The notes below the pieces were generated by a model. That model had not been told where the DNA came from. It ran no database searches and saw nothing but the letters and a program-made list of their open reading frames with translations. Below are positions 1 through 7,318 of a DNA stretch of 39,629 nt, in pieces (the first letter of the stretch is position 1; each line of letters begins with the position of its first letter). Origin of the DNA: Erysipelotrichaceae bacterium. Its GTDB lineage: Bacteria > Bacillota_I > Bacilli_A > Erysipelotrichales > Erysipelotrichaceae. The translations under genes were made by a program, and so were the position numbers. The stretch is from assembly GCA_017405675.1 (NCBI GenBank), contig JAFRAB010000030.1, positions 1 to 39,629 on the forward strand. The letters are read 5' to 3'.

Positions 1-237
1 GCGGTAAGCAGTTTCATGGGATACTTAAAAGGGAAATCATCACTGATGATATTTGAGAAACATGCAAATCTGAAATACAAATACGGAAACAGGAATTTCT
101 GGGCCAAAGGGTATTATGTATCAACAGTGGGATTAAACACAAAAGTGGTTGAGGAGTATATCCGAAATCAGGAAAAAGAAGATATGATGTCTGACAATCT
201 GAGCAAGAAGGAGTATGTGGACCCCTTTAAGGGGTAG
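1..237 (+). CDS. tnpA: IS200/IS605 family transposase TnpA, C-terminal part
   Basis: The frame is open from base 1, so the gene is cut by the window edge; about 78 codons are visible. The residues GYLKGKSSLMIFE and KGYYVSTVG are typical of the C-terminal half of IS200-type TnpA. The following YIRNQ fits the YxxxQ helix that carries the catalytic tyrosine in this family. The HUH metal-binding histidines would lie upstream, outside the window. TnpA nicks and rejoins single-stranded element ends. The stop codon at 235-237 overlaps the last base of a hairpin (221-235). Whether the complete copy is intact cannot be judged. Confidence 0.85.
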   Translation, partial: AVSSFMGYLKGKSSLMIFEKHANLKYKYGNRNFWAKGYYVSTVGLNTKVVEEYIRNQEKEDMMSDNLSKKEYVDPFKG

Positions 238-290
238 GCCATAGTGCAGAGCACGGTTGTCGGACTACACAAGACCCTTTAGGGTCGCTG

Positions 291-342
291 TGCGGTATAG
301 GCCCTTACAGGGAAGCCTAAAAACCGCACGTTTCACGTGCGG
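291..342 (+). other. Overlapping, mutually exclusive stem-loops
   Basis: Two hairpins share one strand. A long imperfect one pairs TGCGGT (291-296) with ACCGCA (323-328) around an inner TAGG/CCTA and CCCT/AGGG stem. A short strong one pairs CCGCACGT (324-331) with ACGTGCGG (335-342). Bases 324-328 belong to both, so they cannot form together. This may simply be IS end structure, or an attenuator-like switch just ahead of the hydrolase gene at 377. Confidence 0.45.
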
Positions 343-376
343 ATTGTTATTTATAATATAAACGGAGAAAAAATGT

Positions 377-1273
377 ATGAAGTGGATAATAATCATACTG
401 GTTGTATTTACAGTACTGTTGTTTGTTTTAGGTTTCAGAATGGCAGATACGACCATGAGCACCAAACCGCAGACTTTGGAAGAAGCCACTAAATGGCAGC
501 TGGAGCACGGTGACATATCATGGTATGACAATGTCGAAAAAACAGATTATACCGTCAGCAGCTATGACGGATATGTTCTGCACGTGCAGTTAATTAAGAA
601 CGCTGAAGAAAGCCGAAAATACGTACTTATTTCTCATGGTTACACCGATAACCGTATCGGTTCGCTCAAATATGCCGATATCTATCTGGATCTGGGGTTC
701 AATGTCATCGTATATGACCTGAGAGGCCATGGCCTTAATGAGAAAACCTACTGCAGTTATTCCGTCAGGGAAGCAAAGGATCTTATAACTCTGATAGATG
801 ACAGCAAAGAAAGATATCCGGATATGGAAGTATTCGGCCTGCATGGTGAATCACTTGGTGCAGCTACTTCCATAGCCTCTCTGCAGTATAAGCCGGAAGT
901 GGATTTTGTGGTATCGGACTGCGGATTCAGTGATATTACCAATGTTCTTAAAGGCGGCATGAAGATGATGCATATACCGCAGTTTATGGTTGATGTTGCG
1001 GGTTTCTGTGCCGGTATAAAATATGGAATACCTTTCAGCAAGATGAGACCGATTGATGCTCTGAAGGATAATAAGATCCCTATCCTTTTTATTCATGGCG
1101 CAGCAGACAGATTCATCATTCCTGAAAACAGTGATGTAATGCAGAAAGCAACAAAAGGATATAGTGAACTGCATCTGATAAAAGACGCTGATCATGCTGT
1201 TTCAGTCTTTACTGACCGTGATGGTTATGCCGAATATGTAAAAGAATTCCTTAAAACATTAAATCTTTTGTGA
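377..1273 (+). CDS. Membrane-anchored alpha/beta hydrolase
   Basis: This 298-residue protein has an N-terminal hydrophobic anchor (about residues 3-20) followed by an alpha/beta hydrolase domain. An oxyanion-type SHGYT lies near 86-90, the nucleophile elbow GESLG puts Ser159 at its centre, the acid is probably Asp244 (HGAAD), and the base is His273 (DADHA). It resembles the YqkD/BAAT-like hydrolases of Bacillota that act on unknown esters or peptides. The catalytic domain probably sits at the membrane surface; its side is not certain. The ATG at 377 is chosen because GGAG lies 9 bases ahead; a -10-like TATAAT is at 352-357, giving a very short leader next to the IS end. Substrate unknown. Confidence 0.85.
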   Translation: MKWIIIILVVFTVLLFVLGFRMADTTMSTKPQTLEEATKWQLEHGDISWYDNVEKTDYTVSSYDGYVLHVQLIKNAEESRKYVLISHGYTDNRIGSLKYADIYLDLGFNVIVYDLRGHGLNEKTYCSYSVREAKDLITLIDDSKERYPDMEVFGLHGESLGAATSIASLQYKPEVDFVVSDCGFSDITNVLKGGMKMMHIPQFMVDVAGFCAGIKYGIPFSKMRPIDALKDNKIPILFIHGAADRFIIPENSDVMQKATKGYSELHLIKDADHAVSVFTDRDGYAEYVKEFLKTLNLL

Positions 1274-1294
1274 AAAAACTAATAGTATAAACAA

Positions 1295-1313
1295 AACATC
1301 AATTTATGATGTT
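1295..1313. promoter_or_regulatory. Perfect inverted repeat overlapping the glg promoter
   Basis: AACATCA, five bases, TGATGTT: a perfect 7-base inverted repeat that ends on the first base of the -10 box (1313-1318). Its position in the spacer region is that of a repressor operator. No regulator for it is identified in the window. Confidence 0.45.
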
Positions 1314-1318
1314 ATAAT
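1310..1318 (+). promoter_or_regulatory. Extended -10 promoter of glgCDA
   Basis: TGTTATAAT (TGn plus TATAAT) lies 33 bases ahead of the glgC start. No convincing -35 is seen, which fits extended -10 promoters. Transcription would begin near 1325. Confidence 0.6.
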
Positions 1319-1350
1319 AAATTATATAAAAAATAAGGGAGAATAATATT

Positions 1351-2487
1351 GTGAAAACTGAAATGCTCGCAATGATACTTGCGGGGGGAAGAGGTACAAG
1401 ATTATTGGACTTAACCAATAAGGTTGCAAAGCCTGCTGTTTATTATGGCGGCAAATACCGTATCGTCGATTTCCCGCTGAGTAACAGTGCCAACTCCGGT
1501 ATTGATGTTATTGGCGTTTTAACTCAGTACGAATCAATTCAATTAAACGCTTATGTTTCACAGGGCTCCAGATGGGGTCTGGAAGGAAGAGGCAAGGGAG
1601 TTTTCGTTCTGCCGCCAAGAGAAAAAGATGATACAGCTTTTGGTGTCTACAAGGGAACTGCTGACGCTATCTATCAGAATCTTGACTTCATGGATATGTA
1701 CAATCCTGACTATGTACTCATTCTGTCAGGCGACCATATCTACAAAATGAACTATGCCAAGATGCTGGCTTTCCACAAAGAACAGAATGCCGACCTGACA
1801 GTCGCAGGTCTGGAAGTAACCTACGAAGAGGCAAAGAGATTCGGTATCATGAATACAGATGAAACTGACCGCATTGTCGAATTCGAGGAAAAACCAGCTC
1901 ATCCGAAGAATAATCTCGCCAGCATGGGTATTTACATTTTCTCATACAAGGAACTGAAGAAAGCCCTGCAGCTTGACGCTGCCAATGAGAAATCAGCTCA
2001 TGACTTTGGCAAGAACGTTATCCCTTACATGCTCAACAACAATAAGAAAATCGTGGCATACAGATTCAAGGGGTACTGGAAGGACGTTGGAACAATCGAT
2101 TCATTATGGGAAGCCAACATGGACCTTCTCGATGAAAACAACGGTCTGACCATGAATGACGATACCTGGAAGATCTACACAGAAGATGTTCCTACAACTC
2201 CTCAGGTCATCGGACCAAAAGCCAAGATCAAACGTTCCTATATCAACCAGGGATGCGTGATTGACGGTACTGTAGAAAATTCTGTTCTGTTCAGAGATGT
2301 TCACATCAGCAAGGGAGCCAAGGTCATTGACTCAGTTCTGTTCCCTGATGTTGTTGTGGAAGAAGGAGCAGTTGTCAAGAACTGCATTGTAGCTGAAGGC
2401 CTGACCGTTCCAAAAGACATGGAAATCGGAGACAGAAACAAAATTCAGCTGATTGCTAAGAAAGGACAGGTAACGAAAAATGATTAA
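1351..2487 (+). CDS. glgC: Glucose-1-phosphate adenylyltransferase, catalytic subunit GlgC
   Basis: GlgC makes ADP-glucose from glucose-1-phosphate and ATP, the committed step of bacterial glycogen synthesis. The 378-residue length is normal. The nucleotidyltransferase signature LAGGRGTRL is at residues 10-18, followed by [19 protein letters not shown], and the C-terminal part has the hexapeptide-rich left-handed beta-helix pattern (repeated V/I with G, such as [14 protein letters not shown]). The start is GTG at 1351, with AAGGGAGAA a good distance upstream. It overlaps glgD by 8 bases, so the two subunits are translationally coupled. In Bacillota GlgC works as a heterotetramer with GlgD. 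Confidence 0.97.
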   Translation: MKTEMLAMILAGGRGTRLLDLTNKVAKPAVYYGGKYRIVDFPLSNSANSGIDVIGVLTQYESIQLNAYVSQGSRWGLEGRGKGVFVLPPREKDDTAFGVYKGTADAIYQNLDFMDMYNPDYVLILSGDHIYKMNYAKMLAFHKEQNADLTVAGLEVTYEEAKRFGIMNTDETDRIVEFEEKPAHPKNNLASMGIYIFSYKELKKALQLDAANEKSAHDFGKNVIPYMLNNNKKIVAYRFKGYWKDVGTIDSLWEANMDLLDENNGLTMNDDTWKIYTEDVPTTPQVIGPKAKIKRSYINQGCVIDGTVENSVLFRDVHISKGAKVIDSVLFPDVVVEEGAVVKNCIVAEGLTVPKDMEIGDRNKIQLIAKKGQVTKND

Positions 2488-3595
2488 TGCTTTAGGTATT
2501 GTCAATTTCCCTAACAACGCTGTTAAGATCAAGGGAATGTCAAACTACAGAACCATCGCTGCCATGTCATTCTTAGGCAGATATCGTACAATTGACTTTG
2601 TTCTGAGCAACATGGTCAACTCCGGTATCACCAACATTAAGGTTATGGTCAGAGAACAGCCTAGATCACTTGTTGAACATCTGGGCAGCGGCACACAGTA
2701 TAACATCAACCCAAAACACGGTTTCATTGAAATGCTGTATCCTGACCATCAGGCAGTAAGCGATGCTTACTATCACGACATGTATCTGATGAATGAGAAC
2801 ATTGAAGATTTCAAGTCTTCAAAGCGTAAATATGTTGTCATTTCACAGAGCTACATGATCTGCACAATTAACTATAACGATGTCATCAAGGCTCATGAGG
2901 AAAGCGGAGCCGATATTACCTGTGTCTATGGTGAAACCAAGAGAGGTAAAGTAAGCTTCATCGGCTGCAAGAGCCCTAAACTTGACAAGTATGGCCGCAT
3001 TTATGAAATCAATAACAATATCGGCTATGATACAAAGGCTAATATCCTGACAGAAACATATGTCATGAAGAGAGAACTGTTTGTTGACCTGATCGAAAAG
3101 TCATACGAGATCAGCCCTCTGTTCAACTTCATCGATATCATCAAGCATCATCTTGGAACTCTCAATGTCAGAGGCTACAAGTATGAAGGATATCTGGCCT
3201 GCATCAATACACTGGAAGAATATTACAGAATCAACATGGAAGGTCTGAATCCTGAAGTATTCAGCCAGCTGTTCAGAAGCGACTGGCCGATCTATACCAA
3301 GACCAATGATTCTCCACCGGCATTCTATTCAAGCACCGGACATGCCAAGAACTGTCTGATCGCCAATGGCTGTATCATTGAAGGCGACCTGCAGAACTGT
3401 ATCCTGGGCCGTGGCGTTCATGTAGAAAAGGGCAGTGTCATTAAGAATGCATTACTGCTGCCTAACACATATGTCGGACCATATTCACACATTGAATATG
3501 CCATCGTTGACAAGCACGCCCGTGTAGAAAACAAGAAGGAAATCATCGGCACTAAGGACAATATCATTTACATCAAAAGAAGAGACAGGGTATAA
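2480..3595 (+). CDS. glgD: Glucose-1-phosphate adenylyltransferase, GlgD subunit
   Basis: The 371-residue protein is clearly related to GlgC ([16 protein letters not shown], beta-helix C-terminus). It lacks the GGxGTRL nucleotide-binding loop at its N-terminus, where only ALGIVNF remains. That is the defining feature of the non-catalytic GlgD partner, known in Bacillota to modulate and activate GlgC. It starts inside the last codons of glgC and is followed after 2 bases by glgA, so all three are one transcript and probably coupled in translation. Confidence 0.95.
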   Translation: MINALGIVNFPNNAVKIKGMSNYRTIAAMSFLGRYRTIDFVLSNMVNSGITNIKVMVREQPRSLVEHLGSGTQYNINPKHGFIEMLYPDHQAVSDAYYHDMYLMNENIEDFKSSKRKYVVISQSYMICTINYNDVIKAHEESGADITCVYGETKRGKVSFIGCKSPKLDKYGRIYEINNNIGYDTKANILTETYVMKRELFVDLIEKSYEISPLFNFIDIIKHHLGTLNVRGYKYEGYLACINTLEEYYRINMEGLNPEVFSQLFRSDWPIYTKTNDSPPAFYSSTGHAKNCLIANGCIIEGDLQNCILGRGVHVEKGSVIKNALLLPNTYVGPYSHIEYAIVDKHARVENKKEIIGTKDNIIYIKRRDRV

Positions 3596-3597
3596 CC

Positions 3598-5019
3598 ATG
3601 AAAAACATACTGTTAGTATCAGCTGAAGGCCTGCCTTACAGCAAGAGCGGCGGCCTGGCTGACGTAATCGGATCTTTACCTGTTGCCCTGACTAAACAGG
3701 GTATGGGTGCTGCAGTTGTTCTTCCTATGTACAAGAAGACCATTGAACAGCATCCTGAATTAACTGAATTATGCACTATTCATGTAACAAGCGGCGTCAT
3801 CAATAAACAGGCTGTTATTTACGGTGCCAAGATCGGTGAAGTTCAGTATTTCTTCATTCGTCAGGATGATTATTTCTATCGTGACGGAATGTACGGATAT
3901 GCAGATGACGGTGAAAGATTTGCTTTCTTCTGCAAGGCCGTGCTGGACATGCTGCCGCATATCAGATTCAAACCTGACATCATTCACTGCAATGACTGGC
4001 AGACAGGCATGATCCCTCTTCTGTGCAAGCAGGAATATACAGGTGAAGAGTATAAGAGATACAAACATGTCTATACTATTCATAACCTGCTGTTCCAGGG
4101 TAACTTCCCTAAGGAAACCTTACAGTGCTTCAACATTTCTGATCATTACTACAATAACGGCGATATCAGATTTGATAACGGCATCAGTTTCATGAAAGCC
4201 GGTATCATCTATGCCGATAAGGTTACAACTGTATCACAGACATATGCCAAGGAAATCCTGACACCTGAATACGGTGAAAGAATGGAAGGTATACTGGCTC
4301 AGAAAGGCGATAACCTTGTTGGTATTGTTAACGGTATTGACGTTGAAAACTGGAATCCTTCCAAGGACCCGGCTCTGTATAAGAACTATACAGCAACTGA
4401 TATCAGAAACAAGAAAGCCTGCAAGAGAAGTCTGCAGTATCAGCTGGGCTTGAGAGTTGCTGATGATGTCATGCTGATCGGTATCGTTACCAGACTGACA
4501 TGGCAGAAGGGAATGCATCTGATCCTTGATAAGCTGACCAACATCATGAATCAGGACGTTCAGCTGGTTATCCTGGGTTCAGGCGATAACTACATTGAAA
4601 GCGAACTGAAGAAGATCGAATCAACATACCCGCACAGAGCAGTATTCTACTGCGGTTATAATGAAGAACTCTCACACCGCATCTATGCCGGCTGTGACCT
4701 GTTCCTAATGCCTTCACTGTTTGAACCATGCGGTATTTCACAGCTGATTTCCATGAGATACGGCACAATACCTCTGGTAAGAGAAACAGGCGGTCTGAAG
4801 GATACTGTCAAGCCGTTCAACGAATATGACGGCAGCGGTACCGGATTCTCATTCAGATACTTCAAGGGCGATGAAATGATGTACATTCTGGCATATGCCA
4901 TCAAAGTTTACTACTACAACAAGCCGGGCTGGCGTAAGCTGATCAAGCAGGCTATGGCTGTAGATGTAAGCTGGGACAATTCAGCCAGAGAATACAAGGC
5001 TCTCTACGAAGCAATCTAG
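3598..5019 (+). CDS. glgA: Glycogen synthase GlgA (ADP-glucose type, GT5)
   Basis: GlgA transfers glucose from ADP-glucose to the non-reducing end of a growing alpha-1,4-glucan in the cytoplasm. Length 473 is standard. The N-terminal KSGGLADVIG (16-25) is the ADP-glucose-binding lysine motif. HCNDWQTGM and the C-terminal PSLFEPCGISQL (with the conserved glutamate) are GT5 hallmarks. It directly follows glgD and ends the operon at a strong terminator. No branching enzyme or phosphorylase is in the window. Confidence 0.97.
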   Translation: MKNILLVSAEGLPYSKSGGLADVIGSLPVALTKQGMGAAVVLPMYKKTIEQHPELTELCTIHVTSGVINKQAVIYGAKIGEVQYFFIRQDDYFYRDGMYGYADDGERFAFFCKAVLDMLPHIRFKPDIIHCNDWQTGMIPLLCKQEYTGEEYKRYKHVYTIHNLLFQGNFPKETLQCFNISDHYYNNGDIRFDNGISFMKAGIIYADKVTTVSQTYAKEILTPEYGERMEGILAQKGDNLVGIVNGIDVENWNPSKDPALYKNYTATDIRNKKACKRSLQYQLGLRVADDVMLIGIVTRLTWQKGMHLILDKLTNIMNQDVQLVILGSGDNYIESELKKIESTYPHRAVFYCGYNEELSHRIYAGCDLFLMPSLFEPCGISQLISMRYGTIPLVRETGGLKDTVKPFNEYDGSGTGFSFRYFKGDEMMYILAYAIKVYYYNKPGWRKLIKQAMAVDVSWDNSAREYKALYEAI

Positions 5020-5041
5020 CAGATCCTTTATAAAAAACATG

Positions 5042-5073
5042 AAGGCATTCCTCAGAAAAGAGGAATGCCTTTA
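5042..5073 (+). terminator. Terminator of the glgCDA operon
   Basis: A 12-base-pair stem (AAGGCATTCCTC with GAGGAATGCCTT, six-base loop) starts 23 bases after the glgA stop. The T tract is short. Confidence 0.85.
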
Positions 5074-5082
5074 ATTATGCGT

Positions 5083-5088
5083 TATAAT
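5083..5088 (+). promoter_or_regulatory. Putative -10 of the cyclase-family gene
   Basis: TATAAT directly after the glg terminator and 24 bases ahead of the start codon at 5112. No clear -35. Confidence 0.5.
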
Positions 5089-5111
5089 GTATTATACAGG
5101 AGGTAAGAATT

Positions 5112-5693
5112 ATGATATATGACATTACTCAGCCGCTGTTCAGCTGCGAGGTATACCCTGGTGATACTGTTCCGCAGATGAACCCGGTCAGAAGGATCTC
5201 TGAAGGTGAAATATATAATCTTACTGACATTACCATGTGTGTTCATAACGGGACACATGTTGATGCTCCATTCCACTTTATCAATGACGGGAAGACTATT
5301 GATCAGATCAGCCTGGATAAGTTTGTGGGAAAAGCCTATGTGGTCTCCCATAATGGTAATGTGACAGCAGATGATGCTGAACATATGGTCAGGACAGCTT
5401 ATGAAAACGGAGCCCGCAAGATACTTATAAAGGGAGTGCCGATAGTAACCCTGGAAGCTGCCAGAGTATTTGCCGGATACAGAATAGATTTACTGGGAAA
5501 TGAAACGCAGTCAACGGGACCTGACGATGCACCGATGCGGGTGCATGTAGAACTGCTTCAGGCTGAAGTGGTACTGCTGGAAGGATTAAGGTTAGGTGCT
5601 GTTAATGATGGCTTTTACCTGCTTAACTGTGCTCCACTGAATCTTGAAGGCTGTGACGGCTCACCGTGCCGAGCCACTCTGATGGATATTTAG
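5112..5693 (+). CDS. Cyclase family protein (kynurenine formamidase-like metal hydrolase)
   Basis: This 193-residue protein has the signature of the Cyclase/KynB family: HNGTHVDAPFHF at residues 45-56, where the histidines and aspartate bind zinc or manganese. Members hydrolyse amides or cyclic substrates (N-formylkynurenine, isatin and others). No tryptophan-catabolism gene lies nearby, so the kynurenine role is not supported and the substrate is unknown. The gene is a single unit between two terminators, with an AGGAGG ribosome site at 5099-5104. Confidence 0.85.
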   Translation: MIYDITQPLFSCEVYPGDTVPQMNPVRRISEGEIYNLTDITMCVHNGTHVDAPFHFINDGKTIDQISLDKFVGKAYVVSHNGNVTADDAEHMVRTAYENGARKILIKGVPIVTLEAARVFAGYRIDLLGNETQSTGPDDAPMRVHVELLQAEVVLLEGLRLGAVNDGFYLLNCAPLNLEGCDGSPCRATLMDI

Positions 5694-5701
5694 ACCACAA
5701 T

Positions 5702-5728
5702 AAAGTGCATTGATTCAATGCACTTTTT
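5702..5728. terminator. Bidirectional terminator between convergent genes
   Basis: AAAGTGCATTGA and TCAATGCACTTT form a near-perfect stem, with T runs on the plus side and A runs on the other. It lies between the cyclase-family gene (+) and the GNAT gene (-). Confidence 0.85.
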
Positions 5729-5733
5729 GTTTG

Positions 5734-6561
5734 TCAGAATATTCTTTCACGGGTTATGATGTCTGCTACGAAAGCAAATCCATAATCCTGCAGAGCTTTT
5801 TCCAGTTTTTCATTAACGGAAGTAAAGGTACAGGTGACTTCCGGTATGTTGCGGGCATTGGCCAGGCTTACGGCGAAATCCAGTCCTTTTTTATAATCCC
5901 CACCCAGCATTACCAGAAACAGTTTGTTGCCATGCTGGAATCTGTTACCGATACAGATGAAACTGCCGTTACCGTCTTCGTAGAATAACCGCTTATCAGC
6001 TAAGGCAGCGATGTTGTCGCGGTTGATGCGACACATGGTTCTGTTTATGGAAATGAAGTCACCATATTCCTCTTTCAAAGGCAAGGCCAGCTGACAGGCT
6101 GTTCGCCAGTCTGCATAATGATATTCATTTCGGTTACCTTCGGTATTAACCTTATATGTATATTCCTTGTAGTTGTAGACATTGCTTAGACCATAGCGGG
6201 CAGCCAGACCTGAACTGCGGACATTACGCGGTCCGGTATACATGGACATGGCAGTACAGTGGTATTTGTTCTGAGCCAGATCAATAGCTTTTTCATACAG
6301 CGCTTTGCCGGCTCCCTGATTCTGATAGTCAGGATGAACACGAAGTGCTTCAAACCAGCAGCTGTTATCAGGCAGAACGGCCAGATGAGCAATGGCTACC
6401 ATCTTATCTTCCTGATCATAGGCACAAAGAAAATCTCCCTTGGTATTAAAGAAGTAATTCCAGGCAGTATCAACATAGGTATAGTTACCCATGGTTGCCT
6501 TTTCAATGGCAGATACCGTTTCAAGGTCTTCAAACTTGGCAATTCTTACATCATACTTCAT
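5734..6561 (-). CDS. Two-domain GNAT N-acetyltransferase
   Basis: The N-terminal half (about residues 1-150) is a GNAT acetyltransferase domain with the acetyl-CoA loop QNQGAG at 80-85. The C-terminal 120 residues form a second, unassigned domain, possibly a degenerate GNAT fold or a sterol-carrier-like domain. GNAT enzymes move an acetyl group from acetyl-CoA to an amine; the target here is unknown. The chosen ATG (6561) gives 275 residues and sits 9 bases after AGGTGAGG. Upstream in-frame ATG and GTG codons fall on or next to that ribosome site and are rejected. Confidence 0.85.
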   Translation of the reverse strand: MKYDVRIAKFEDLETVSAIEKATMGNYTYVDTAWNYFFNTKGDFLCAYDQEDKMVAIAHLAVLPDNSCWFEALRVHPDYQNQGAGKALYEKAIDLAQNKYHCTAMSMYTGPRNVRSSGLAARYGLSNVYNYKEYTYKVNTEGNRNEYHYADWRTACQLALPLKEEYGDFISINRTMCRINRDNIAALADKRLFYEDGNGSFICIGNRFQHGNKLFLVMLGGDYKKGLDFAVSLANARNIPEVTCTFTSVNEKLEKALQDYGFAFVADIITRERIF

Positions 6562-6650
6562 AAAAAACATCCTCACCTAATATCTTAGCAGAAAGCTAAT
6601 ATAAAGATCTGAAAAATGCATTACTGGGGGTACAACGAAACGTTAGGCTC

Positions 6651-6666
6651 TGTTATAATAATTATA
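6651..6666. promoter_or_regulatory. Symmetric promoter element, -10 boxes on both strands
   Basis: TGT precedes TATAATAATTATA. The plus strand reads an extended -10 (TGTTATAAT, 6651-6659) toward the candidate small RNA. The minus strand reads TATAAT (6666-6661) toward the GNAT gene, which would then have a leader of about 90 bases. Confidence 0.45.
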
Positions 6667-6750
6667 GAAACAGAAGCATAAGAATAATTCTTCATAGAAT
6701 ATCAGAACCTCCTTAATGAAAGCAGATACTATGTGCGGGTATCTGCTTTT
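6666..6750 (+). ncRNA. Candidate small RNA of about 85 nt
   Basis: An extended -10 at 6651-6659 is followed after about 85 bases by an intrinsic terminator (6719-6750), with no reading frame preceded by a ribosome site in between. The predicted transcript contains an exposed ACCTCCTTA (6707-6715), which is the anti-Shine-Dalgarno sequence. This is the kind of C-rich seed used by Gram-positive trans-acting RNAs to block ribosome sites. An AAGAATAATTCTT palindrome is at 6680-6692. This is inferred only from signals; expression is not shown. Confidence 0.4.
6719..6750 (+). terminator. Terminator of the candidate small RNA
   Basis: AAAGCAGATAC and GTATCTGCTTT pair over an 9-base loop, followed by a short T run. 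No plus-strand protein gene precedes it within several hundred bases. Confidence 0.7.
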
Positions 6751-6760
6751 CCCGTTGGAA

Positions 6761-6787
6761 AACACCTCCTAAGGGAGGTGTTACTTT
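6761..6787 (-). terminator. Terminator of the unknown minus-strand gene
   Basis: AACACCTCC and GGAGGTGTT form a 9-base-pair stem just past the stop at 6788. On the minus strand it is followed by TTTTCC. Confidence 0.7.
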
Positions 6788-7237
6788 TTAAATATCGTAT
6801 TGCCGCGGGAACCAGACAAACAGACCGTTAGCTGCAGCCAGTGTCTGCACATACTTGAGGACTGTGGAAGATGGGTTGTAAAGTGTCATACAGGTACTGT
6901 CACTGGTAAATGACAGCAATGTGTTTTCTTCACTTATCAGAATATTCAGTGCCATTGGATTTTCCAGAAGCCATTTTTCCAGTGATTCAGGCTTAGGGTT
7001 AAGATAGCCGCGTGAGGAATCATTGCGATAAACCTTGAAGTCGTAAAAACAGTTCAGTTTAAGGATAATATCCGCAAATTTATGCAGAAGTTCAGGATAA
7101 TGTGATTTTGAGAGGTACAGCTCTTCTATCGCGAAGAACTGTCCCGCACTCCCAGCCGGGACCTGATAGGGCAGAAAATCGATAACACAGTATGGACTTT
7201 CCAGAAGTTCTTCTATTCTTTCTGTTTCTGATTTCAT
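6788..7237 (-). CDS. Unrecognised cytosolic protein of 149 residues
   Basis: No signal peptide or membrane segment is visible. The N-terminal part has a CVIDFLPYQVP motif and an acidic, aromatic-rich body; I recall similar small hypothetical proteins in Clostridia but cannot name a function. The second in-frame ATG (7237) is preferred because AAAGGTG lies 7-8 bases ahead of it, while the first (7243) is only one base from that site. It is transcribed divergently from the phosphatase lipoprotein gene. The stop is followed by its own terminator. Confidence 0.75.
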   Translation of the reverse strand: MKSETERIEELLESPYCVIDFLPYQVPAGSAGQFFAIEELYLSKSHYPELLHKFADIILKLNCFYDFKVYRNDSSRGYLNPKPESLEKWLLENPMALNILISEENTLLSFTSDSTCMTLYNPSSTVLKYVQTLAAANGLFVWFPRQYDI

Positions 7238-7267
7238 ATTCATTCACCTTTTTACTAAAGATATATT

Positions 7268-7283
7268 TTAATGTTATCATTAA
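7268..7283. promoter_or_regulatory. Palindrome in a divergent promoter region
   Basis: TTAATG, four bases, CATTAA. It covers the extended -10-like TGTTATCAT (7272-7280) of the plus-strand phosphatase gene and lies about 30 bases upstream of the minus-strand gene. It could be a shared operator. Confidence 0.4.
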
Positions 7284-7318
7284 GCTGATGATTTATACAG
7301 CATAAGGAGTAATCGAAA

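Larger units (their letters stand above)
1..345 (+). mobile_element. 3' part of an IS200/IS605-type insertion sequence
   Basis: The window opens inside a Y1-transposase gene. After its stop comes about 105 bases rich in hairpins (221-235, 273-286, 291-328, 324-342), as expected for the subterminal structured end of single-strand transposing IS200/IS605 elements. The left end lies outside the window. The exact right boundary cannot be set from the sequence alone; I place it just after the last strong hairpin at 342. No accessory tnpB is seen in the visible part. Confidence 0.7.

Noticed and set aside
265..531. Minus-strand open frame over the IS end and hydrolase start
   Set aside because: No ribosome site, no protein-like pattern, and it crosses the hairpins and the start of a well-supported gene.
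5112..5693. Call as kynurenine formamidase KynB
   Set aside because: The family motif fits, but no tryptophan-degradation gene is nearby and the family covers other substrates.
5710..5988. Plus-strand frame opposite the GNAT gene
   Set aside because: It is the antisense of a clear GNAT coding region and begins inside the terminator hairpin.
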